A DNA stretch of 28,760 nucleotides from NCBI GenBank assembly GCA_900554135.1, contig USFU01000006.1, positions 1 through 28,760 on the forward strand. The letters run 5' to 3'. The notes below the pieces were generated by a model. That model did not search any database. It was not told the DNA's origin and was given only the letters and a program-made list of their open reading frames with translations. Made by a program: the position numbers and the translations under genes. How positions within the stretch are numbered: the stretch's first letter is position 1; the number at the start of each line of letters is the position of its first letter. Shown one piece after another: positions 21,704-28,760 of this stretch. The DNA comes from an uncultured Collinsella sp. Lineage in GTDB: Bacteria > Actinomycetota > Coriobacteriia > Coriobacteriales > Coriobacteriaceae.

Positions 21704-24700
21704 ATGAGGTGGACTACTGTTCGAGCGCTTTGCCGCCGCCTGACCGTTGCCGCGGTGACCCTCACTATGGTGACGGGCTCGTTGCCCGTGGGCGCGTTTG
21801 CCGAGGCCCTCAACACCGACGGCACTTTTGTGCAGACGGATAACGGCCAAGCAGCCGACGCCGCTCCCGTCGATTCGGCTGACGCCCAAACGTCAGACTC
21901 TGCTTCCGCCGACCCCGCGCCCGATGCCGGCGCTGCCGACCCCACGGTGCTCGATACCGGTGACACCCCTACGCCCCCGGCCTCCGAGATTGCATCGGCG
22001 GCAGGCCTGACGGGCGCTGGGCAGACCGAGAGCACGCCCGTGGGCACGCTCGCCATCGATCTTGTCGAGGGCAAGGAGCTCGCCGAGCAGCAAAAGCAAG
22101 AGGAGACCGCCGAAGCCGAGGCAACCTGGAACGAGGAACTCGGGCTCTGGATGACCTCGAAGGGCGCCACGGGCGTAAAGGGCGAATACGACGATGGCTA
22201 CGTGGCCGGCGAGCAGACCCCCGCGCAGTACTACTTCTCGATTGATAGCCTCACCAACGAAATTTCTATCGAGTATGGCGACGCGGGCATTACCACGTTG
22301 GAGGTGCCCTCGACCATCGACGACAAAAATGTCGTAAGCCTTACGGGTATGGGAAGCGCTGCGCTCACATCGATCACCTTCGCCCCTAATTCGCATGTCC
22401 GCTCGGTTGGAGGCTTGGGCGGCAGCAGCATCAAAGAGATCGCACTGCCCGATTCGGTCGAGGAGCTCAAGAGCTATGCATTCTACAAAAGCAAGACGCT
22501 CCAAACGGTAACCTGGCCCAACAACGCGGCCTTTACCACGATTCCCGAGCAGGCCTTTAAGGAATGTGAACAACTTGACGACAAGGTGGTGGCAACGCTG
22601 CCGCCTTCGGTCAAAACTATCGACTATCTTGCATTCGCCTATTGCGGCGTGCCACAGTTCTATGTCTCGGACACAACAGTGCTCACCTTTACGCAGATCA
22701 ATGTGCCGGGCACGGTGGAGCGGATTGAGCGCAATGCCTTTGACGGGTGCTCGCATGTGTCGTCGGTGACGATCGGCGACGGCGTTAAATATATCGGAGC
22801 GCACGCGTTCGCCTCTCTTGATCCTGCGATTGCCGGCAAAGAGATTGTGCTACCCAAAAGCGTGGAAATGATAGAGTGGGGAGCTTTTGAGAACACGAGA
22901 TACGGAAACGAGACGAACCATAATGCCGTTGCCCTGCGCGTGATGAACCCCGATCTTCAGTTTGGTGAGGCGGGCTATCCGGGCGACTATAATGAGCGCG
23001 TGACAATCGATGGCGTAACGTATGCGATTCCCTTTAGTGAAGGCCAGACCATCTATGCCTATGCGACCGATTCGGCTGGCAACCCCTCGATGGTCAAAAA
23101 GCTTGCCGATGCCGTGGCCGATCGCAAGGACTCCGTCGATTCCTCGAAGCCTGCCTACACGTTTGAGTGGATGGGCGAGGCGGCCCAGGTGACGGGCAAA
23201 CTTCCCCAGAGCGCGACGGCTACACTCGTGCAGGCGGGGCAGTCCACGCCGCTGGCGGTTGGCGATGACGGCAGCTTTACAGCGGACGCTCTCTCCAAGA
23301 CAGCAGCCACCCTGCGCATTTCGCTCAGCGGTTACTATGACATGGTGCTGGCGCGCCCGGGCGACCAGATGACGGGCACATGGAATATCGGAGAGATTAA
23401 GGCGGAGGACTTTACCAAGATTCCGGCTTCGCGCGCGATTGAACTTAATGTGGGCTATCTTGAACCGATTGTGGGCCAGGATAAGACCGAACGCATTGAG
23501 CTCGATAGTCTCGATAACATCGATCTGACGGTGAAGAGCGGCGGCAAGACGCTTAAGCCTGCCAAGGGCGACAAGGAAAACGACTACCGTATCCAGGGTA
23601 CAGCGCTCGTGGTGTCGCAGGCCATTGCCGACGCGGACCAGGATCTGGAGATAACGCTCGTGCCCAAAGACAGCCTCAAGCTGGGTGGGGCGACGGCGAC
23701 GGTGAAGCCTTCGGCCGGCAAGGTCGATATCGACTTGAAGCCTTGGGGCACGGCGACGGTCACGACCAAGGGCGACTACCAGGGAGCCAACCGCGTGCTG
23801 GTGTTCCGTACGTCCGACGGCAAGCTAGTTGCCGACGGTGTCACCTATCTGATGGGTTACGAAGACGATGGCACCACGCCCATCATGAAGGCCGACACGC
23901 CGCGCCTGAAGGCCGGCGCCTACACTATCGTCGCCTTTAACAAGACAAGCTACGACATCCAGGCGACGAGCTATTCCACGTTCAGTCGCCTGGGGCTGAC
24001 CGTGGGCAAGCATATCGCGCAAAAGCAGGTGAAGATCGAGGACGGCAAGCAGCTCGATGTGACGCTCGACGTGCCGACGTTTGACGTGGAGACCTATCGT
24101 GCCGAGCGCGGGCTGACGGCGGGCTCGGTTATCGCTGATTCGCCTGCGGTCGTTGGGGTGGAGACCGAGCTGCGCATTCACTACGAGCTCAAGGATAGCC
24201 AGACGGCAAAGATTGAGATTCCGCTGGCCAAGGATGCCGTCGAGGATGTGTCCGCAGGCGCTCGCGAAGCCGGCGCCAGCACCAATACCTGGTGGACCGG
24301 AACAACGTGGGAGGGTGACAATCTGGTCATTGACATGAAGAAGGGCGCGGGCGCCGATGTGTTCGTGCGCTTCAAGCCCAAGGCTGCGGGTACCTATGCC
24401 ATCTCGCCGCTTATTACTCTGGGCGAAGTGACATTGCCGCTGGGGAGCACCACGCTCGAGGTTAGCGGATCGCGCATCGAGGTCGACAATACCAATGTTC
24501 ATGGCCTGCTGGCCAATGTTGCCTACGTATACGCAGCGCCTGGCAAAAGCGTGCAGCTTACCGTCGGTACGGGCGCCTCGGCCGTAAAGTACACCGGCAA
24601 GACCAACAAGCTGGGCCGCGCCAAGATTGAATACGACCTGCCGCAGGATACGCTTGCCGCCGAGCGCGTGACGCTCGAGGCGCGCGTGGGTTCGACCGAC

Positions 24701-26683
24701 GTCGCCGCGGCTGCCGCCGATGTGACGGCTCGTAATTACGTGCGCTATATTCCGGGTGCCTCGGTTTGGAACTTTGACGTGACGTATCGCGGCGGTACGC
24801 AGAACCTGGTCAAGGACGGCAAGGACACCGGCAAGAGCCTGTGGACCTTCCATCATCTACCACAAAAGAAGAACGCCTACTGGACCTTTGACATCACGCT
24901 CGAGGTGGGAAACGAAGAGGCCGCCGACACACTCGACCTGTACGTGGACTGCGTGGACGGCAAGACCGTGACGATTCCTCTGACTCAAAAGTCGCGCGAG
25001 GGCACCCGTGTACGCTATGTGGCGGAGTATGTGGACGAGGGTTACCTTAAGCTGCTCGACGAGTTTAACAAGGCGAATGACTCGACCTATGTGAACTGCG
25101 GCAACTTTGAGCAAATCTTTATGCCGCAGACCTACCGCATCTCCAATGCTCAGCTTATGACCATGCTGAGTTTTGACGCCAACGCTTCGGCCAAAAAGCA
25201 TTCCGCCGCGGCCGAGGAGCGCCAGCAGGAGTTCTCGAATGCCGTGCAGCAGTGGCACGAGTATATGATGGATAACTCGTTTAATGATGTCGACGAGGCC
25301 TTTAACGACGCGATTGACCAGATGGTCGCCGATGCGTTTGCCGAGGAGGAGGGCGGCAAGGACGAGGGGGCTGACGCGGGCGATGAGGTCCAAGGCGGCA
25401 GCACCCGCAAGGCCCGCCGCGCTCCCGCCGCTCGCAGTGGCGAGGGCGAAGAGGGCGGCAACGACGAGGCCGCACAGTTTGCTGCCGAACTCAAGGCCGC
25501 AGTCGGAGGGTCGTCGGCGCTGCTGACCAAGCAAGGCGACAGCTACGGCGTCAACGTGGATAAGATGATCTTTGAGGACGCCTACGGCACCAGCGAGGAC
25601 TGGTACCAGGAACTCGCGGCGGCACAGGGTGCGAACGCTGCGGATGCGGCGGCGCTCAAAGAACTCGTCGATCATGCGTCGCGCGCGGAGTTTATTACCC
25701 GTCAGGCCGAGGATCTGGTGGGTCAGTCGCTGGGTATCGGCCAGCTCGACCAATACGGTAGCTGGAATGATGCAACCGCCGCAGCGCTCAACAAATGCGC
25801 GGGTATTAAGGCCAGCGAGTATAAAGGCCAGTCGACGAGCGGGTTTAGCGACCTGGGCCAGGCACTCGGCAGCTCCTTGAGCTACAAGGCGGCAGACGAC
25901 GATACCGTCAAGGGCTTTAAGGTCGCCGCGCCCGACGGTGAGCAGACGGCCTATATCGAGTCCGAATTTATCGAGAACTCCAATAACAACAAGAACCAGG
26001 CGCTGCTGTTTAACTCGATCGCCATGCAGTGCGACATTTTGGACGAACTGTACGACAACTGGAATGTGGTCCATAGCCTTAATAACTCCAAGGTGCGCGG
26101 ATGGCTCATGGCCTGGAAGCTCAACGGCGACGTGAGCGCCCATATGAAGCTCATCCGCACGATCCGTTCGCTCAAGAGCTACAAGATTGAGTGCGAGATG
26201 TTCGGACAGGTCTTTAAGACCGATGCGTGGAAGGCGGCGGGGCAGGCGTTCCCTGCGGCGACCCAGGGCATCGGCATCTTTACCGGCATATATGGCGTAA
26301 ACGATGCCAGCAAGAACTGGGAAAACGTAAACGTCCGCATGCAGAAGGTGAAGGGCGAGCGCGAGGGCTACGAGCTGCAGCATACGCGCTTGCTTGCCAA
26401 ACCCGAGAAGACCGAGGACGACTGGAAGTGCATCTACGCGCTGCGCGATGCCATGGAAAAAGCTCGTGCGTTTGAGGATCTGCTGTATCGCCAGCTTTGC
26501 CATGACAGCACCGATGTGGCGGTGGGCTCTGTTATGACAATCGCCGGCGTGCTGACGGCGGGTTCGGCGGGAACCGTGGTTGGCGCCGCCTATGACGCTG
26601 CCTCGACGAGCGTCGGTTCGGAGCGCGCGATTAAGCTGACCAATGCCGAATGCGCCTACGATGTTGCCTGCGAGCAGGTGTAG
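21704..26683 (+). CDS. Giant surface protein 3 with BspA-type leucine-rich repeats, cut by an in-frame TAG
   Basis: The 1,659-residue product starts at ATG 21704 after GAAAGGAACGACC. A signal peptide (about 1-33, ending VGAFAEA) is followed by an acidic Ala/Asp/Pro-rich region. Residues about 190-402 form BspA-type leucine-rich repeats, with units such as IKEIALPDSVEELKSYAF, VERIERNAFDGCSHVSSVTI and KEIVLPKSVEMIEWGAF. A long stretch of beta-rich domains follows (about 440-1130). A charged region (about 1213-1260: EEEGGKDEGADAGDE, then a basic KARRAPAAR) precedes a helical domain (about 1270-1655). BspA repeats often bind host matrix or other bacteria. The frame continues without shift past the TAG at 26681-26683 for another 551 codons that carry the wall anchor, so the product as written would lack anchoring. 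Confidence 0.88.
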   Translation: MRWTTVRALCRRLTVAAVTLTMVTGSLPVGAFAEALNTDGTFVQTDNGQAADAAPVDSADAQTSDSASADPAPDAGAADPTVLDTGDTPTPPASEIASAAGLTGAGQTESTPVGTLAIDLVEGKELAEQQKQEETAEAEATWNEELGLWMTSKGATGVKGEYDDGYVAGEQTPAQYYFSIDSLTNEISIEYGDAGITTLEVPSTIDDKNVVSLTGMGSAALTSITFAPNSHVRSVGGLGGSSIKEIALPDSVEELKSYAFYKSKTLQTVTWPNNAAFTTIPEQAFKECEQLDDKVVATLPPSVKTIDYLAFAYCGVPQFYVSDTTVLTFTQINVPGTVERIERNAFDGCSHVSSVTIGDGVKYIGAHAFASLDPAIAGKEIVLPKSVEMIEWGAFENTRYGNETNHNAVALRVMNPDLQFGEAGYPGDYNERVTIDGVTYAIPFSEGQTIYAYATDSAGNPSMVKKLADAVADRKDSVDSSKPAYTFEWMGEAAQVTGKLPQSATATLVQAGQSTPLAVGDDGSFTADALSKTAATLRISLSGYYDMVLARPGDQMTGTWNIGEIKAEDFTKIPASRAIELNVGYLEPIVGQDKTERIELDSLDNIDLTVKSGGKTLKPAKGDKENDYRIQGTALVVSQAIADADQDLEITLVPKDSLKLGGATATVKPSAGKVDIDLKPWGTATVTTKGDYQGANRVLVFRTSDGKLVADGVTYLMGYEDDGTTPIMKADTPRLKAGAYTIVAFNKTSYDIQATSYSTFSRLGLTVGKHIAQKQVKIEDGKQLDVTLDVPTFDVETYRAERGLTAGSVIADSPAVVGVETELRIHYELKDSQTAKIEIPLAKDAVEDVSAGAREAGASTNTWWTGTTWEGDNLVIDMKKGAGADVFVRFKPKAAGTYAISPLITLGEVTLPLGSTTLEVSGSRIEVDNTNVHGLLANVAYVYAAPGKSVQLTVGTGASAVKYTGKTNKLGRAKIEYDLPQDTLAAERVTLEARVGSTDVAAAAADVTARNYVRYIPGASVWNFDVTYRGGTQNLVKDGKDTGKSLWTFHHLPQKKNAYWTFDITLEVGNEEAADTLDLYVDCVDGKTVTIPLTQKSREGTRVRYVAEYVDEGYLKLLDEFNKANDSTYVNCGNFEQIFMPQTYRISNAQLMTMLSFDANASAKKHSAAAEERQQEFSNAVQQWHEYMMDNSFNDVDEAFNDAIDQMVADAFAEEEGGKDEGADAGDEVQGGSTRKARRAPAARSGEGEEGGNDEAAQFAAELKAAVGGSSALLTKQGDSYGVNVDKMIFEDAYGTSEDWYQELAAAQGANAADAAALKELVDHASRAEFITRQAEDLVGQSLGIGQLDQYGSWNDATAAALNKCAGIKASEYKGQSTSGFSDLGQALGSSLSYKAADDDTVKGFKVAAPDGEQTAYIESEFIENSNNNKNQALLFNSIAMQCDILDELYDNWNVVHSLNNSKVRGWLMAWKLNGDVSAHMKLIRTIRSLKSYKIECEMFGQVFKTDAWKAAGQAFPAATQGIGIFTGIYGVNDASKNWENVNVRMQKVKGEREGYELQHTRLLAKPEKTEDDWKCIYALRDAMEKARAFEDLLYRQLCHDSTDVAVGSVMTIAGVLTAGSAGTVVGAAYDAASTSVGSERAIKLTNAECAYDVACEQV

Positions 26684-28339
26684 CGCGCGTGCCAGAATCG
26701 TATTACGGTCAACTGGGGCGAGCTAACCGATGCCGAGGTCTACAAGGCCAACAAGGACGGCTTGATCTCGGACGAGAAGATGCAGTCGATCTTCGAGGCG
26801 CGTTATCGCAATGTGCCTGCCAAGGCAGCACCCGACCCTGCGGGCGTGGTGTACGAGGGCCTGCTGTCCAATACGGTTGAAGGCGCGACGGTTGAGCTGT
26901 GGAGCGCCGACGATGCGGCCGGTACCAATGCAGTGCGTTGGGATGCCGAGGAGTATGAGCAGGACAATCCGCTTGCGACGGGTGTGGACGGTGCGTACAA
27001 CTGGAATACGCCGACCGGCTGGTATCAGGTGCGCGTGACCAAGGACGGGTATGAGGAGGCGCGGTCGGCTTGGCTGCGCGTGCCGCCGATTCAGACTGAG
27101 GTGAATATTGGCTTGGTGTCGAAGGCGGCGCCCGAGGTGGCCTTGGCCCATGCCTATACCGATTGCATCGAGGTTGAGTTTGCGCAGTATATGGATGCGA
27201 GCGACGATGCCCTGGTCGCATTGTGCGCGCAGGGCTTGGGCGACGTGACGTATGCGTGGCTCGACAAACAGGACGACCCCGATGGCAAGCCGCTGTCGCG
27301 CGTGCTGCGTATTCGCTATGCCGATGCGCGCGAGGCGGGGTCGACGGTCGAGCTTGAACTCGACGGCGCTCGCAATTACGCCGGAAATGCCATGTCGCAC
27401 TGGGCGAGCGGCGAGCTTGCCGTGGGCGTGCGGGCTGACAAGCTCAAGCTCAACGTGGAGCAAGCGGTGACCATGCTTGAGGGCAGTGACTTTGAGCTGG
27501 TGGCGCACGTGACCGATAAGGCGGGCAAGCCGTTTGCGGGCGCAAAGGTTAGTGTTGGGCTGGAGTCCCCGGCTATCTGCTCTGTCGATGCCACTCAGGC
27601 CGTGACGGGCGAGGACGGCGCGGCGACGTTTGTGCTGCACGGTGCTCTGCCGGGTCTGACGACGCTGACGGCGACGGTGGATGGCACGGCGCTGTCCAAG
27701 CAGGTCGACGTGCGCGTGTCTGCCGAGGTAGTGCGACCGGCGCGACCGGTGGCGACGATTGGTGCGACGACGTTTGGTGCGTGGTCGCCCAAGGAGAACT
27801 ACATTACGGTGCCCAAGGGCACGAAGCTGGAGCTTTCGGCCGAGGATGGCACGACGATTTGGTGCACCACCAACGACACCTGCCCCTGCCGTGACGAAGG
27901 CCGCGTAAAGTACACCGAGCCTATTGCGCTCGATAGCAACATGTATGTGCGCATTGCGGCACAGCGCCCTGGCATGTCGTACAGCGAGTATTCCGAGCGT
28001 CTGAACATTACGATTACGGTGACCGATGAGGCGGTGCCTGAGCCGACGCCCGATCCCAGTCTGAAGCCAGAGCCCGATCCGACGCCTGACGGCGGCGAGC
28101 AGGGCGGCGGTGCGGATGGCTCTGGTGGCGCCGGGGTCCCTGCGGGCAGTTCGACTTCGACGACGACCACGGTGATGACGGACAAGTCCAAGGGTAAGGG
28201 CGAGAACGGCAAGAAGTCCGGCGGCACGGAGCTCGCCAGCACGGGTGACTCCGCCGCGATGACGGTCGCCGCCCTGGGCATCGCCGGCGCAACCGTTGCC
28301 GCGGCCGGCATCGCCGCGACCAAGCGTCGCAAGCGTTAG
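26684..28339 (+). pseudogene. 3' part of surface protein 3 with Ig-like domain and LASTG sorting signal
   Basis: This part is in the same frame as the preceding gene. Directly after the TAG it reads RACQNRITVNWGELTDAEVY, sensible protein with no gap. A TTG at 26762 could start a separate 525-residue product, but it lacks a signal peptide and a convincing ribosome site. Contents in order: a carboxypeptidase-regulatory-like beta module (GVVYEGLLSNTVEGATVELW, then GWYQVRVTKDGYEEA), a region ending ELDGARNYAGNAM, a Big_1-like Ig domain (FELVAHVTDKAGKPFAGAKV, ATFVLHGALPGLTTLTATVD), a chitobiase C-terminal-like module with CTTNDTCPCRDEGR, a Pro/Gly-rich wall linker, LASTGDS, a hydrophobic helix and TKRRKR. 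The two parts form one protein of about 2,211 residues if the stop is replaced; a Trp codon (TGG) is the simplest ancestor. Confidence 0.85.
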
Positions 28340-28376
28340 GTTTTGGCGACAGCGCCCATCCTCGGCTTTAGCAAAA

Positions 28377-28515
28377 TCTCAATCTGTAACACCTGGCCGC
28401 CCAAAACGGCCCTAGATGTTACAGATTTAGATGAACCGTCTGACTGCCAACCTAACGTCTCGATCTGTAACGCGTAGCGGGAGATTTGGCCTCTTACTGT
28501 TACAGATCAAGATGA
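28377..28515. repeat. Two-cell ATCTGTAACA/TGTTACAGAT repeat, copy C
   Basis: Cells 28382-28426 and 28463-28507 are each 45 nt, 81 bases apart. The second opens with one mismatch (ATCTGTAACG). It starts 38 bases after the stop of surface gene 3, the same place as copy B after gene 2. Confidence 0.85.
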
Positions 28516-28534
28516 ACGGGAGGACGGCATAGAA

Positions 28535-28570
28535 AAAGTCCCCGTCGGGCGTGTGCTCGACGGGGACTTT
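28535..28570 (-). terminator. Terminator of the glutamate synthase-type gene
   Basis: AAAGTCCCCGTCG and CGACGGGGACTTT form a perfect 13-bp stem with a 10-nt loop. Read on the - strand it ends in CTTTTTCT, 28 bases after the stop codon. Confidence 0.9.
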
Positions 28571-28598
28571 GCCGTTTGGTGGCTAGCGCTGCAGGTGA

Positions 28599-28760
28599 TT
28601 ACTCGCCCAGCAGGCTCTTGGTGATGGAAGCGGCGGCCTTCTTGCCGGCGCCCATCGCCAGAATGACCGTAGCGGCACCGGTGACGATGTCACCGCCGGC
28701 CCAGATGCGGGGATCGGTGGTCTGGCCGGTCTCCTCGTCGGCGACGATGTAGCCCCACTT
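28599..28760 (-). CDS. C-terminus of glutamate synthase small subunit-type NADPH oxidoreductase (partial)
   Basis: The 53 residues before the stop include GYIVADEETGQTTDPRIWAG, GGDIVTGAATVILAMGAGKK and end ITKSLLGE. This is the FAD-binding end of the GltD / homotetrameric GltA family, which passes electrons from NADPH for glutamate formation or in related flavoenzymes. The GDIVTGAATVI.A block is the diagnostic part. The rest lies beyond the right edge, so GltD, GltA and the related sulfide dehydrogenase subunit cannot be separated. It converges on surface gene 3. Confidence 0.85.
   Translation of the reverse strand, partial: KWGYIVADEETGQTTDPRIWAGGDIVTGAATVILAMGAGKKAAASITKSLLGE

Noticed and set aside
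24857..26503. A 548-codon open frame on the - strand in surface gene 3
   Set aside because: It is antisense to the long continuous adhesin frame and has no recognisable domain or good ribosome site.

Overview
The window reads as a chromosomal segment of a GC-rich member of the Coriobacteriia (Actinomycetota), most like Collinsella. The reasons are: dense genes with strong GGAGG-type ribosome sites and G/C-ending codons; an iron-sulfur type PurF; a LuxR-type regulator fused to a 12-helix membrane domain, a class abundant in this group; and surface proteins ending in LAxTG-like sorting signals. This assignment is inferred from family resemblance, not from a marker gene.

Layout. 1-800: end of a pilus/secretion-like locus (a Flp/Tad-like pilin and a small membrane-anchored protein), closed by a strong terminator and followed by a 31-bp perfect inverted repeat. 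1089-3034: purE, a class B-like sortase and a MoaE-like protein on the + strand, ending at a bidirectional terminator shared with a convergent PF06541 membrane protein (3134-4363, - strand). 4649-8271: purF, purM and purN, steps of de novo IMP synthesis, with purM and purN overlapping. 8424-10790: a galactitol-type PTS IIA protein, a PrsA-like foldase and a YqeY/GatB-domain protein. 11048-14077: a complete polar amino acid ABC importer (ATPase, Tat-type lipoprotein receptor, two permeases), followed by a cytidylate-kinase-like protein.

14748-28517 is accessory in character. It holds an IS200-type element, the divergent membrane LuxR regulator, and three consecutive genes for secreted cell-wall-anchored proteins. 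The first (17531-19177) is intact. The second is broken by a frameshift near 20976, and the third by an in-frame TAG at 26681-26683 that splits a protein of about 2,211 residues. The window ends in the C-terminus of a glutamate synthase small-subunit-type oxidoreductase on the - strand.

The most interesting structure is non-coding. All three surface genes are preceded, at about 65-100 bp, by the same composite motif: CGCAGGTAG, exactly 7 nt, then the palindrome GGTTCGYATVTRYGAACC. The nearest copy lies between the surface genes and the divergent LuxR regulator. A second element, two 45-nt cells bounded by ATCTGTAACA and TGTTACAGAT with an 80-81 bp period, follows surface genes 2 and 3 directly and also follows the cytidylate-kinase-like gene. 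A third family of hairpins with a GGGACAG core is scattered between genes over the whole window. Together these suggest a coordinately regulated, recombining adhesin module embedded in REP-like repeats.
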